Source: Nitrospira sp. (GTDB lineage: Bacteria > Nitrospirota > Nitrospiria > Nitrospirales > Nitrospiraceae). From it: a stretch of DNA of 64,000 nucleotides. The translations under genes and the position numbers were made by a program. Below the pieces are notes generated by a model. That model did not search any database. It was given only the letters and a program-made list of their open reading frames with translations, and was not told the DNA's origin. The stretch is taken from assembly GCA_029194665.1 (NCBI GenBank), contig JARFXO010000005.1, forward strand, positions 1-64,000. The letters are read 5' to 3'. Positions 1 to 9,064 of the stretch are shown piece by piece (position 1 is the first letter of the stretch; each line of letters opens with the position of its first letter).

Positions 1-560
1 CCTTTATCCGCGACCAGCTGATCGGTGTCGATGCCTTCCATCAGGCGGCTCGCCTGCGTGCAATCTGCTCGGGTACCCTCCGTAACAAGAACGCTGTGCG
101 GCATACCATGCGCATCCACGGCCAGATGTATCTTGGTGTTGAGCCCCCTTTTGTGCGGCCCATGTCCTGATTGGCCCCGGAGGGCTCCTGCGGCATGTGG
201 GTGCACCTTACAATGGCTGGCGTTGATCATCAGCCATTCGTAATCGGGCGTGTCGATCAGGACTTCCAGCAATCTATCCCACACGTTCGCATCCCGCCAA
301 CGGATGAAACGGCGGTGCGTATTGCTCCACCCGCCATATTCCGGCGGCAGATCGCGCCATGGCGCGCCCGTCCTTATAATCCAGAAAACAGCATTGATAA
401 ACAGACGGTTGGCTTCAGCGACACCGCCTCAGATACCTTTGCGACGCGGCAACTGCGGCTCCAATACAGCCCATGTTTCATCACCGACTGGATCAATCGC
501 GGGATGTGCTCACGAACAAAGTCTTCCAGATGATTCCACCGCGCACGACTTGACGTGGTC
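1..560 (-). pseudogene. IS5-family transposase remnant, cut by the window edge
   Basis: Reading leftwards, the minus strand encodes a recognisable IS5-family DDE transposase. It has an N-terminal stretch ending in ETWAVLEPQLPRRKG, then WRDLPPEYGGWSNTHRRF, WRDANVWDRLLEVL and NTKIHLAVDAHGMPHS, and continues past base 1. An in-frame TGA at 431-429 interrupts it where relatives normally read Arg, and no good start codon lies in the same frame upstream. It is therefore a decayed copy unless translation is recoded. The rightmost bases, from about 490, are only weakly related. Confidence 0.8.
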
Positions 561-887
561 CCCACTCCTGTGTTCTCCTCCTCCATGGCGGTGGCTCTCC
601 CTTTTTGTGCCGGGATCCAGCCGGCCGAGTTGGTCACCCGCGAGGTTGCCACCGCCCTCTTCCTAATTCCCACACCTGTTGTTTATACCTCTGGAGGATG
701 GCGTGGGGACCTCATGACCCTGTATGTTACTGCGGGTATCCCGGCGTCCCTCCGGCAGAAAGAAGGAGTCTGGCCTGGGTTCTGTATTAGGCAGCGGCAT
801 GCCGAAGGTGGGTGAGGCCACGTGCGAGGAAGCGGGCGAAGGTGCTGATGGGGTCTGAGGGCTCCGCAAGGTATAGAGGAGATAGCC
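561..887. other. Intergenic stretch, no gene seen
   Basis: Lies between the transposase remnant and the carbamoyltransferase. The open frames here are shadows. The only clear element is a Shine-Dalgarno-like GAGGAG just upstream of the GTG at 888. No confident promoter was found. Confidence 0.5.
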
Positions 888-2732
888 GTGAGTTATATTC
901 TGGGGATTTCGGCTTTCTACCATGATAGTGCGGCGTGCCTGATTCGTGACGGCGAGATTGTTGCCGCGGCCCAGGAGGAGCGGTTTACGCGAAAGAAGCA
1001 CGATCCGGGCTTTCCATCTCATGCCATCGCCTACTGTTTGAAAGAGGGAGGCATCACTCTGGGGGAGCTCCGGTATATCGTCTTCTACGATAAACCGCTC
1101 GTGAAATTTGAGCGGTTGCTCGAAACCTACTTGGCCTTTGCTCCGAAAGGGCTCCAGTCGTTTGTCGCCGCTATGCCGGTGTGGCTGAAAGAAAAGCTGT
1201 TTCTCCGCAATCTGCTCACGAAGGAATTCCTCATGCTCGCTCCGGCGATGACGAAGTCCGACCTGCCCCAGGTGCTGTTCGGCGAGCACCATGAATCGCA
1301 TGCGGCCTCCGCGTTTTATCCCTCGCCGTATGACAAGGCGGTGGTTCTCTGTATGGATGGAGTGGGGGAGTGGGCCACGACTTCGGCGTGGCTCGGTGAA
1401 GGTAACTCTCTCACCCCGCTGTGGGAAATCCCCTTCCCCCATTCCCTGGGGCTCCTCTATTCAGCTTTCACGTACTACACCGGGTTCAAGGTCAATTCAG
1501 GCGAATATAAGGTGATGGGTTTGGCCCCGTATGGCGAACCCAAATATGTCAAAGCGATCTATGATCAAGTGCTTGACCTCAAGCCTGACGGGACGTTCCG
1601 CTTGAACATGGACTATTTCAACTACTGCACCGGACTAACCATGACAGGGAGCAAGTTCGATGCGGTGTTCGGTGGGCCGCCGCGGAAGCCGGAAAGCAAG
1701 TTGACGCAACGGGAGATGGACTTGGCCCGTTCGATCCAAGAAGTAACGGAGGAAGTTATGCTCCGTGTGACCAGGACCCTGCACCGTGAAACCGGGGTCG
1801 ACTACCTCTGCATGGCCGGAGGAGTGGCGCTCAATTGTGTGGGGAACGGGCGGATTCTACGAGAGGGTCCGTTCAAGGGCATCTGGATTCAGCCGGCGGC
1901 CGGGGATGCGGGTGGAGCGGTAGGCGCTGCGCTGTCTGCCTGGCACCGGTATGATGATCAGCCGAGGCTCACGACGGGCGTTGACCGGATGAAGGGGAGT
2001 TATCTAGGACCGAATCATACCAATGGTGAGATCGAACGGTTTCTTAAGAAGGTCGATGCTCCGTATGAAATCCTCGGCGACGAGCTGCTCTTTGATCGCG
2101 TGGCTAAGAATCTTGCTGAGGGCAAGGTCGTCGGATGGCTGCAGGGGCGGATGGAGTTCGGTCCGCGAGCGTTGGGAGGTCGCAGCATCCTCGGGGATGC
2201 CCGAAATACCAAGATGCAGTCGGTGATGAATCTCAAGATTAAATATCGCGAATCGTTCCGCCCCTTTGCCCCTTCGGTCGTACGGGAACGCGTATCGGAT
2301 TTCTTCGAGATGAATACGGACAGTCCCTATATGTTGTTGGTCGCGCCGGTGCAGGAAAAGCGGCGGGTACCGCTGCCGGCCGAACAGACCGGCCTCTGGG
2401 GGATCGACCTCCTCAACGTTCCGCGATCCGATATTCCAGCTGTCACCCATTTGGACTATTCAGCCCGGATTCAAACCGTTCATGAGGCAACCAATCCGCG
2501 GTATTACCGGTTGCTCAAATCGTTTGAAGCGCAAACCGGCTGTCCCGTTCTCGTCAACACCTCTTTTAATGTTCGCGGAGAGCCGATTGTGTGTACACCG
2601 GAGGATGCGTTGCGGTGCTTTATGCGCACCGAAATGGATGTGTTGGTGTTGGAGAATTGTGTCCTCTACAAATCGCAGCAAAAGCCGTTGGCGAACGACA
2701 CGAACTGGCAAAAGGAATTCGAGCTAGACTAG
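888..2732 (+). CDS. Carbamoyltransferase, NodU/CmcH family
   Basis: A 614-residue enzyme predicted to transfer a carbamoyl group from carbamoyl phosphate, through a carbamoyl-adenylate, to a hydroxyl of a sugar or small molecule. The N-terminal half has the fold start (ILGISAFYHDSAACLI) and the conserved His region GEHHESHAASAFYPSP near residue 132. Then come the GVALNCVGNGRI and GDAGGAVGAAL segments and the C-terminal TobZ-like part with GRMEFGPRALGGRSILGDAR and LVNTSFNVRGEPIVCTPEDA. Length fits the family. The start is GTG with GAGGAG 7 bases upstream. It is followed closely by an SxtJ gene, and nearby SGNH hydrolase and DUF5989 genes suggest an envelope glycan or lipid as acceptor. The acceptor itself cannot be told from the sequence. 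Confidence 0.93.
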   Translation: MSYILGISAFYHDSAACLIRDGEIVAAAQEERFTRKKHDPGFPSHAIAYCLKEGGITLGELRYIVFYDKPLVKFERLLETYLAFAPKGLQSFVAAMPVWLKEKLFLRNLLTKEFLMLAPAMTKSDLPQVLFGEHHESHAASAFYPSPYDKAVVLCMDGVGEWATTSAWLGEGNSLTPLWEIPFPHSLGLLYSAFTYYTGFKVNSGEYKVMGLAPYGEPKYVKAIYDQVLDLKPDGTFRLNMDYFNYCTGLTMTGSKFDAVFGGPPRKPESKLTQREMDLARSIQEVTEEVMLRVTRTLHRETGVDYLCMAGGVALNCVGNGRILREGPFKGIWIQPAAGDAGGAVGAALSAWHRYDDQPRLTTGVDRMKGSYLGPNHTNGEIERFLKKVDAPYEILGDELLFDRVAKNLAEGKVVGWLQGRMEFGPRALGGRSILGDARNTKMQSVMNLKIKYRESFRPFAPSVVRERVSDFFEMNTDSPYMLLVAPVQEKRRVPLPAEQTGLWGIDLLNVPRSDIPAVTHLDYSARIQTVHEATNPRYYRLLKSFEAQTGCPVLVNTSFNVRGEPIVCTPEDALRCFMRTEMDVLVLENCVLYKSQQKPLANDTNWQKEFELD

Positions 2733-2743
2733 GAGAGGGCAAC

Positions 2744-3148
2744 ATGAATCGATCATACCAATCACCTAGCCAGAAAGATTTGCGGCAGTTTGGGCTCCTG
2801 GTTGGGAGTGTGTTTGCCGCGATCGGATTGTGGCCTCTCCTGTTTCGGAGTGAATCGCCTCGCCTTTGGGCGATGATTCTCGCAAGTCTGCTCATTGTTC
2901 TCGGTGCGGTTGTTCCGCAGAGTCTGAAACAGGTTCACTACGGCTGGATGAAGATCGGTCATGTTCTCGGCTCGATCAACACGAGGATCATCCTCGGAAT
3001 CATTTATTATCTTCTCATTACCCCGATGGGGCTTGTTATGCGGCTGATGGGTAAAGATTCCATGCATCGCGCGATGGTCAAGGAAGTCACAACCTATCGC
3101 GTTGTGAGAGCCCCGCGGCCCCGGCAGCATATGCAAAACCAATTCTAG
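2744..3148 (+). CDS. SxtJ-family membrane protein
   Basis: A 134-residue small inner-membrane protein. Three hydrophobic segments are visible: about residues 15-32 (FGLLVGSVFAAIGLWPLL), 40-58 (WAMILASLLIVLGAVV) and 80-98 (IILGIIYYLLITPMGLVMRL), followed by a basic tail. It resembles SxtJ, a membrane protein named from the saxitoxin cluster and often found beside NodU-type carbamoyltransferases. I chose the ATG at 2744, 11 bases after the preceding stop and behind GGAGAGG. An earlier in-frame start would overlap the enzyme gene heavily. The function is unknown. Being directly downstream of the carbamoyltransferase suggests they work together at the membrane. Confidence 0.8.
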   Translation: MNRSYQSPSQKDLRQFGLLVGSVFAAIGLWPLLFRSESPRLWAMILASLLIVLGAVVPQSLKQVHYGWMKIGHVLGSINTRIILGIIYYLLITPMGLVMRLMGKDSMHRAMVKEVTTYRVVRAPRPRQHMQNQF

Positions 3149-3573
3149 AAGAACAGGAAAGGCGGACATATGCTCCAAGAACGACAGCTAATGTCTCCGC
3201 ATGTTGCACCTACGCGATAGGCAGGCGCCTTGTAGAAACTCTTTTGAGCGGCATAACCATTTTGACATATGGCCTAGGGTCACTACGTAGTACACACATC
3301 CGAATAGGATCCCGGAGAAATCGTTTGGGTTATCGGCGATACCAGTCCTGCGTCAGTTGGACCGTGGTCTTGCCTCCATGGCTTTGTAGAGTCGATGCTC
3401 GTTGAACTATTGTTCCAAGCCATACAGGGTTGGTCGAACGTACGAGCGGCACCATCAAAAGAACCCTGATGCCGTACGCTCAAACGTGCGGTGGTGCGGG
3501 CCATCACTGGTCCTTTCGTAATCGGCCTGAGGCGAGCCTGTGAACTGCAATCGAAGCGGGTGTTGAAATACTT
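3149..3573. other. Intergenic stretch, no gene seen
   Basis: 425 bases between the SxtJ-like gene and the SGNH hydrolase. The open frames on both strands match nothing I recognise and look non-coding. A short palindrome ACTACGTAGT lies near 3281. A TTGACA hexamer near 3262 has no convincing -10 partner. Confidence 0.45.
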
Positions 3574-4929
3574 GTGAATTGGAGTAATGCAATGGCCACT
3601 GAGAGAATTCGTACAGGGGCGAGAAGTCTCATGCACATATGTGGCAATACGGCTCTTGTGGCCACCAGCATGATTATTGCCATTCTGTTTTGCGAGCTAG
3701 GCTTGCGCATGGTCGGCTATACGAACCCTGCCGATTTTAAACCTCCACGCACAGGTATGGCACCTAGGCACTACTATGTATCAGACCCAATCAACGGCTA
3801 TGACATTGCTAAAAATTTTTCTGACGGTGGTTTCTTGGCTCCCGATTACATCCATGCGTATGGAGCTCCGATTCCGGTTTCCTCCAATAGTTTGGGTTGC
3901 CGCGATCGATCATTCGATCCACAAGACGGCTATGTATTGCTGCTCGGGGATAGCCTTACCTGGGGATATGTTGCGCTTGAGCAAACCTGGGGAGCAATAC
4001 TTGAACAGCATCTCGGTAGGAGAGTGCTGAAATGCGGGGTCGGAGGCTATGGTTCGCGCGCCGAGCTGCACAAGCTGGAAGACGTCGTTGCTCGTGCAGG
4101 ACGACCGCGGTTGGTGATTGTCGGGCATTTCACGAATGATCTCCTTGATGACTATCTGTATCCTAGTATAACGGTGATCGACGGATATGCGGTCAGCAAG
4201 GCGGTACTGGCCGATCCTACGAGAGGTGGTCGCAAAGTCCGTTCCGATGAGCACCTACAGGCACTGTTGAAAAAATCCCTAGAACCGCAACCTAAATCTA
4301 TAGGTTTCATCGGCCGTGCGAAAGATATGATGGCCGCGCATTCGATCCTGTACAACCTGTTGCAGGATTCTGAAGCTCGACGGCGCGTCGCGTCCTGGTT
4401 CGGCTTTGCAAAACCGCCCTCTCCGCTTCCTGGGGTAGAAGCCTTTCGGGACGTAGTCGAATTCCCTTGGCTGGAGCAAGCCTGGGAAGGACATCTCGAG
4501 AACCTACGACAGTTGAATTCAGCGGTGGAAGCGTTAGGTGCCACCATGCTCGTCGTGATGTTCCCAGCGGCTGCTCAGGTCTATGACTCATTGCGACCAC
4601 AGGAAGACAATCTTCAGTGGGAGTATCCTAATCAACGGCTGACGGAGTTCTTTCAACGAGAACACATTGCGTTTGTTGACTTATTGCCGGCATTCCGGCG
4701 GTATGCGTACTGCAGTGGAAGTTCGACGGCCCATGCTGAGGGCGACTTGTATTGGGCTCACGATCGTCATCCGAATGTCAGAGGTAATCGTTTAGCCGGG
4801 TTTCTGATTAACCGCCAGGTACTGGAAGGGACCTTCGTGAAAATTGACGACCAGAGTGCGCGATTGTCGGGCATTGATCAACTCTTGAATGCAGAGGGTC
4901 GATGTCGCTTTAGTGGAGACTCTCAATGA
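3574..4929 (+). CDS. SGNH/GDSL-type hydrolase, membrane-anchored
   Basis: A 451-residue protein with one N-terminal hydrophobic segment (about residues 27-42, ALVATSMIIAILF), so the catalytic part is likely periplasmic. SGNH blocks are visible: block I LLLGDSLTWGY near residue 122 (nucleophile Ser), block II GVGGYGSR, block III GHFTNDLLDD, and block V HDRHPNVRGNR near residue 395 with the catalytic Asp/His pair. Such enzymes remove or transfer acyl groups on polysaccharides and lipids. Its place between SxtJ and DUF5989 genes suggests modification of the same carbamoylated envelope product. The start could also be the ATG at 3592. The substrate is unknown. Confidence 0.85.
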   Translation: MNWSNAMATERIRTGARSLMHICGNTALVATSMIIAILFCELGLRMVGYTNPADFKPPRTGMAPRHYYVSDPINGYDIAKNFSDGGFLAPDYIHAYGAPIPVSSNSLGCRDRSFDPQDGYVLLLGDSLTWGYVALEQTWGAILEQHLGRRVLKCGVGGYGSRAELHKLEDVVARAGRPRLVIVGHFTNDLLDDYLYPSITVIDGYAVSKAVLADPTRGGRKVRSDEHLQALLKKSLEPQPKSIGFIGRAKDMMAAHSILYNLLQDSEARRRVASWFGFAKPPSPLPGVEAFRDVVEFPWLEQAWEGHLENLRQLNSAVEALGATMLVVMFPAAAQVYDSLRPQEDNLQWEYPNQRLTEFFQREHIAFVDLLPAFRRYAYCSGSSTAHAEGDLYWAHDRHPNVRGNRLAGFLINRQVLEGTFVKIDDQSARLSGIDQLLNAEGRCRFSGDSQ

Positions 4930-5292
4930 CAGAAAACTAGGCAGCTCGGGGACGCTCGTGGAACGGCAAAGGCATTCGTAATCAATCTTGAGTGTGTAGT
5001 TCTAGCGATGATTATCCTTGGGTTGCGTGATTATGAACGCACGAACGAGAAACCGCCCGAAGTGTATCAAATTCTTGTCTTGAGAGATGTCTACATGGAG
5101 GTCATACAAGGGTTGGCTCAAGCAGACCTTTCCGCTTAGTGAGAGGAAGGTATGTGTCCTACATAACACACCTTTCGATGCCTCTTCATTCAGATGCGTG
5201 GGGTGCTGAATAAAGAACTCCAGAAGCATTTACACACCCAGCGCGTGTTCCGTCAATCGAGGTACATGCCTTTAGTCGAAGGAGGAGCAAGT
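4930..5292. other. Intergenic stretch, no gene seen
   Basis: 363 bases between the SGNH hydrolase and the DUF5989 gene. No convincing coding frame or strong terminator was found. The last bases supply GGAGGAG, the ribosome binding site of the next gene. Confidence 0.45.
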
Positions 5293-5445
5293 ATGGGAGA
5301 ATTTCTGACCGAATTGTGGGCCTTCATGAAAGAGCGCAAGAAGTTCTGGCTGTTGCCGGTCCTCTTGGTATTATTGATGTTCGGAACGCTGATCGTTTTC
5401 ACGCAAGGATCCGCGGTTGCTCCGTTCATTTATACGTTGTTCTAG
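5293..5445 (+). CDS. DUF5989-family small membrane protein
   Basis: A 50-residue protein starting MGEFLTELWAFMKERKKFW, with one transmembrane helix (WLLPVLLVLLMFGTLIVF) and a conserved tail QGSAVAPFIYTLF. The whole length matches the DUF5989 pattern, a tiny protein that accompanies carbamoyltransferase and SxtJ genes. I chose the ATG at 5293 because an ideal AGGAGG lies 7 bases upstream. The longer frame starting at 5194 has no such support. The 3' end runs straight into an IS5-family remnant whose end begins GGGCGTGTCATCAG, so the insertion landed at or just behind the stop codon. Confidence 0.85.
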   Translation: MGEFLTELWAFMKERKKFWLLPVLLVLLMFGTLIVFTQGSAVAPFIYTLF

Positions 5446-5861
5446 GGCGTGTCATCAGTTGAGCCATATGCCAGAAGGCGAGATAAACAGCGTCGAGGAA
5501 GTTGACGGCGCGTTTACCGTATCTGGTGGCAAGAGCGCGGTCGTGCTTGAGTTTTGCGAAGAAACTCTCGATTAAATGTCTGGCCTTGTACCTGCCCTGA
5601 TCGTATTCGCGCTGTTCCGTGCGGTTGGACTTGGGCGGGATCACGGGTTTGACGCCCGCTTGTACAGCCCAAGGACACGCTATGGATGACTCGGAAATCT
5701 CCAAACCGCTTTGGCGGGTCTCGCCACGCAATCCTGGGGCGGTAACGGTATACCACCGCTTCAATGAACAGCCGGTTATCCTTGGCCGCCCCGCCAACAT
5801 GCCCCTCGCGTCCGAGCAGGAAAATCCTTGACCCGCTCCCACTGGTCGTCCCGTAACGCAT
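5426..5861 (-). pseudogene. IS5-family (IS427-like) transposase, internally deleted
   Basis: Starts at MRYGTTSGSGSRIFLLGREG (5861) and reads HVGGAAKDNRLFIEAVVYRY...AWRDPPKRFGDFRVIH, the normal N-terminus. The middle with most catalytic residues is gone. After a frame change the C-terminus continues as GVKPVIPPKSNRTEQREYD...RHLIESFFAKLKHDRALATRY and DAVYLAFWHMAQLM. A terminal-repeat-like GGGCGTGTCATCAG is at 5446. The internal deletion plus frameshift make it inactive. Confidence 0.85.
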
Positions 5862-5916
5862 AGAACCTATCTCAAAATAGTTGACGGCTCGGACATTCAT
5901 CTCTATAAGTCCCGTC

Positions 5917-6129
5917 ATGCTGCGGTTGCGCGATGACCAATGGGACCGGATTCGCGAACATTTTCTCGAAGAACATGTTCCGGATTCCCGTCCTGGGCGG
6001 AAACCCGTCCCTACCCGAGTGGTTTTGGAAGCGGTGCTCTGGATCCTCAATACCGGCGCCCAATGGCATTTCCTCCCCCAGTGCTATCCCAACTACAAAG
6101 CGGTGCATCGCCGTTTTCAGCAGTGGGGT
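5917..6129 (+). pseudogene. IS5-family transposase N-terminal fragment
   Basis: Encodes the N-terminal DUF4096-type region of a second, different IS5 transposase: MLRLRDDQWDRIREHFLEEH, then RKPVPTRVVLEAVLWILNTG and CYPNYKAVHRRFQQW. Homology stops at about 6129, where sequence of an IS256-type transposase on the other strand begins. Only about 71 codons remain, so it is a dead fragment. Confidence 0.75.
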
Positions 6130-6474
6130 CAACCGGGGGCGTGTCACGGACACCTTTTGATCGCCGAGATAGATCGAGCCCGCCTCATGCGCCCACTTCT
6201 TGAGATCTGGGTCTGTCGGATGGTAGTCCGGCCCCGTGACCTCCTCGCGCTCCATCAGCATGATACTCTCGGCCACCAAGCGCCCCATCTCCAGCATCAC
6301 CGCGTCCAATGCCTGCTTGCCCGAGTGGATGACGCGGACCAGGGTTTCCGCATCCGACCTTCGCCCGCAATCGTCCGCAAACCCGTCACCGCGTGCTTCC
6401 GTTGTCTCGGGTCTTGTCTCATCGATGGCTCCTTTCGTTCTCGTTCCCGTGGAATATTCCACAGAAGGAGCCAC
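6130..6474 (-). pseudogene. IS256-like transposase N-terminal fragment
   Basis: The minus strand encodes LVRVIHSGKQALDAVMLEMG, RLVAESIMLMEREEVTGPDY, HPTDPDLKKWAHEAGSIYLG and DQKVSVTRPRL, typical of the start of Mutator/IS256-type transposases. It ends abruptly at 6130 against the IS5 fragment. The catalytic domain is missing. The right-hand boundary (6430-6474) is uncertain. Confidence 0.65.
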
Positions 6475-6500
6475 TCATTCAAAATTCAACGGACTTCAAT

Positions 6501-7277
6501 ATAACCTCGTGGCAGTACGTGCGGACGTATCTAGCTGAGGGGTGTTCGCCTGAGCAGATTGCTGGACGGCTCCGACGCGCGTATCCTGACGACATGGCGA
6601 AACAGCTGTCGACCGAGACCGTCTATGCGGGCTTGTATGTCTTGCCCCGTGGGACCCTGCGGAGCGAACTGCTGGCAGCCCTGCGGCAGGCGCGCAAGGC
6701 GCGTCGACCTCGGTCGCGAGGGACCGATCGACGGGGCCAAATCCCCAAGATGACGCCGCTCACCGAGCGGCCCGCTGAGGTGGCCACCCGTACGGTGCAG
6801 GGCCACTGGGAAGGCGATCTTCTCAAGGGGGCCCGCAATGGCTCGGCCGTCGGCACACTGGTGGAGCGGACCACGCGCCTGGTCATCCTGGCCCGGATGA
6901 AGGGGACAGATGCGGCAAGTGCCCGTCAGGGTTTCACGAAGAAGCTCCGGCACGTGCCCGCCGCGCTGTACAAAACCCTGACGTACGATCGAGGCAAAGA
7001 GATGGCCGAGCACGAACGCTTGGCTCAACGACTCGCGATCCGCGTCTTCTTCGCCGATCCTCATTGTCCCTGGCAACGTGGCACCAACGAGAACACGAAT
7101 GGCATGCTGCGCCAGTACCTGCCCAAGGGGACGGACCTCTCGACCTACACCCAACGGGAGCTGAACGCCATTGCCCATCGCCTGAACACGCGCCCACGAA
7201 AATGTCTCAACTTTGCCACGCCACTGGAGCTGTATGCGCACCTGCGCCATCATTCACCCGTTGCACTTGGACCTTGA
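6501..7277 (+). pseudogene. IS30-family transposase lacking its N-terminus
   Basis: About 258 codons of an IS30-family transposase. Visible parts are LAEGCSPEQIAGRLRRAYPD, the DDE segments GHWEGDLLKG (first Asp), LTYDRGKEM (second Asp) and CPWQRGTNENTNG (Glu), then RQYLPKGTDLS and LNTRPRKCLNFATPLELYA at the end. The usual N-terminal helix-turn-helix region is absent. The frame runs upstream into unrelated IS256-derived sequence, so the gene was truncated by earlier rearrangement. The catalytic core looks intact, but DNA binding should be lost. Confidence 0.85.
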
Positions 7278-7534
7278 AACCGCCCTGGCAAAAGACCTTG
7301 GAAATTATTGTTCTGCCGAAAGATGAGCAGAGGCTAGAGGTCGAGAAGGTTGGGAAAAGATTGATCCGAAGGGCTAGAAGCTGGTCCGAAACGCCGGTCT
7401 AGTTGTCATTTATGCGTAATGGCGTGTCGGTGTTTGATCCTGTCAATCCTTAGGTACTCACTTCCTGTCAATCGCTTCTATGGTCGCAGCATTGGAAGGT
7501 CTTGAGGTTAGGAGAGTGAACAGTCTATGTCGCA

Positions 7535-8128
7535 TCAACCCAGGATCGAAAAGTTGATCGGCTTGAACTGACCGTTGTTTGACCCTTCAGCGGAACAGGC
7601 TGTTAGTCCACATATCATATCCATTTCGGCTCGCAGGTCGATATGGTCACCAGCTCTTGACAGTGGTACGCCGACAGTTAATTTCCCTTGGGGGTCGATC
7701 TTAACGTTCATGAAGATATTGAACGTTGTAGAGATCTCAGCTTCTGAGATGCCGTGCTCCCTCAGGCAAAGAAGGAGATTCTCAAAACAGCTCGGATGAT
7801 GGCCTTTGTGCTCGTAAAGGATCTCAAACATCTCCTGGCTGCATGGCGTCAGCAGGAAATCGTGTAGGCCGACGGTGTCCTCAGCAATAGTGAACATGGG
7901 TTTGCTGTTGTTTGCATAGAGAATGTCGCCTGTTGTCAGATAGATTCGGCCCGCATAGTCCAGCGAACGACCTGAAGAAAGCCGGCAATCATGATCGTGC
8001 TCGTTGAACGCAAAAAGGTCGGAGACTTGCTCGCCGAAAGGGTCGATGACCCGTAATACTTGACCCTGCTTGATCTTAAACGAGCGACCACTCTGTGGCG
8101 GGATGCGGATGGTGGCAGAAACAGTCAC
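7535..8128 (-). CDS. DUF1989 (urea carboxylase-associated) family protein
   Basis: A 197-residue protein of the DUF1989/UAAP family. Visible features include IPPQSGRSFKIKQGQVLRVID, the segment GEQVSDLFAFN, the Cys/His-containing LTPCSQEMFEILYEHKGHHP SCFENL region, FNIFMNVKIDPQGKL and a C-terminal CGLTACSAEGSNNGQFKPI. Conserved Cys and His suggest a metal site. Family members accompany urea/guanidine carboxylases and other nitrogen-compound pathways, but their activity is not defined. It overlaps the upstream N-hydroxylase gene by 4 bases, so the two are translationally coupled and probably act on the same compound. There is no urea carboxylase here. Confidence 0.85.
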   Translation of the reverse strand: MTVSATIRIPPQSGRSFKIKQGQVLRVIDPFGEQVSDLFAFNEHDHDCRLSSGRSLDYAGRIYLTTGDILYANNSKPMFTIAEDTVGLHDFLLTPCSQEMFEILYEHKGHHPSCFENLLLCLREHGISEAEISTTFNIFMNVKIDPQGKLTVGVPLSRAGDHIDLRAEMDMICGLTACSAEGSNNGQFKPINFSILG

Positions 8129-8973
8129 GTTGTGTCATTCCTATGAGAGCGGAAAGGGCAAGACCAATCACCTGGAACGGCCCGGCCGGAATATTGACGT
8201 GCTTCAGAATTTTCGCCAAAGCTGGTCAGCATTGGGTTGATCGAACCCTGGTTTACCATCTCGCGAGCCCGAATGGTTTGCTTTATGGTTTCAAACTTTC
8301 CGAGCGCGCGTAAGCGTTCAAATTGTTGGTGGAGGTTGAACACCATGGTCGGGTATGGACGGGTTCGTGCGAGACGCGAGGCTTTGGGGTGCATTCCAAT
8401 GACGTACATAGCTCGACCGCCGATGCTGTATGAAAAGTGGTGGCTGGCAGGGTCGTCAACCACCGTGGAGTCCCAGGCGAAGAACTCGGAGTCAACGGAG
8501 TGCATGGCCTGAAGCTGAGTCCACAGCAAATCCTCAAAGTGTTGTTCCGATTCGATCAATGGCCCACGAAACATTGAAATGAAAGTAATAAAATGGTTAT
8601 CGACGGATGGGAATTCACGCAAAAAGCAATACAGATCATGGCAGACGGCGCGCACCGCGCTATCACTGGCAAGTTCCGGGTATAATCCGAAGCGATAGCT
8701 CCTTTGGTTAAATGCAGAAATGGCACCAGTACACGGGTAGAACTGGCCCAAGATCTGTTGTCTGAGCTGGTCATGAGCATTGACGAGCTCGGCGTCGACC
8801 GGTAGCTCAGGTGCAAGCGGTCTAGTAACCGCTGTCCCCTCGAAAGCCGCGTAGCTCGAGAACCTATCTGCCACTGGATCGACCGACAGGGGGTTCCACA
8901 GGCGCGTATCGCTGTTGGGGATGGCCTCGTCCCCACTGAGCGGAGTGTGATGGGAATCTTGTTGCATGACCAC
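8125..8973 (-). CDS. YqcI/YcgG (GntA-like) heme-dependent N-hydroxylase
   Basis: A 282-residue member of the YqcI/YcgG family, which includes GntA, the heme-dependent pre-guanitoxin N-hydroxylase. Conserved blocks seen are FYPCTGAISAFNQRSYRFGL (residues about 93-112), a central DSEFFAWD and HHFSYSIGGRAMYVIGMHP, RTRPYPTMVFNLHQQFERL, then NQGSINPML and EARQYSGRAVPGDWSCPF. Established work links this family to N-hydroxylation of amine or guanidine nitrogen. The length is normal. It is coupled to DUF1989 by a 4-base overlap and lies 91 bases downstream of an ATP-grasp gene on the same strand. The substrate is unknown. A lone resistance or stress role is also possible, since YcgG-type proteins occur outside biosynthetic clusters. 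Confidence 0.85.
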   Translation of the reverse strand: MVMQQDSHHTPLSGDEAIPNSDTRLWNPLSVDPVADRFSSYAAFEGTAVTRPLAPELPVDAELVNAHDQLRQQILGQFYPCTGAISAFNQRSYRFGLYPELASDSAVRAVCHDLYCFLREFPSVDNHFITFISMFRGPLIESEQHFEDLLWTQLQAMHSVDSEFFAWDSTVVDDPASHHFSYSIGGRAMYVIGMHPKASRLARTRPYPTMVFNLHQQFERLRALGKFETIKQTIRAREMVNQGSINPMLTSFGENSEARQYSGRAVPGDWSCPFRSHRNDTT

Positions 8974-9064
8974 GTCCTGCCTATGTTTAGAATCGAGAAT
9001 GAACGTCTATTGCTTTGACAGTTCCAATACTGCAAATTTGATCCGAGGATCTTCAGTCCTATCG

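Noticed and set aside
663..1442. 259-codon minus-strand frame opposite the carbamoyltransferase
   Set aside because: It lies antisense to a clear enzyme gene, has no recognisable domain and reflects the GC-rich third-position pattern.
3262..3290. TTGACA hexamer and ACTACGTAGT palindrome as a promoter/operator
   Set aside because: No -10 hexamer at suitable spacing and the palindrome is too short to stand out by chance.
3283..3636. Minus-strand frame in the gap before the SGNH hydrolase
   Set aside because: Weak resemblance to transposase tails on inspection, but no motif could be confirmed and codon use looks random.
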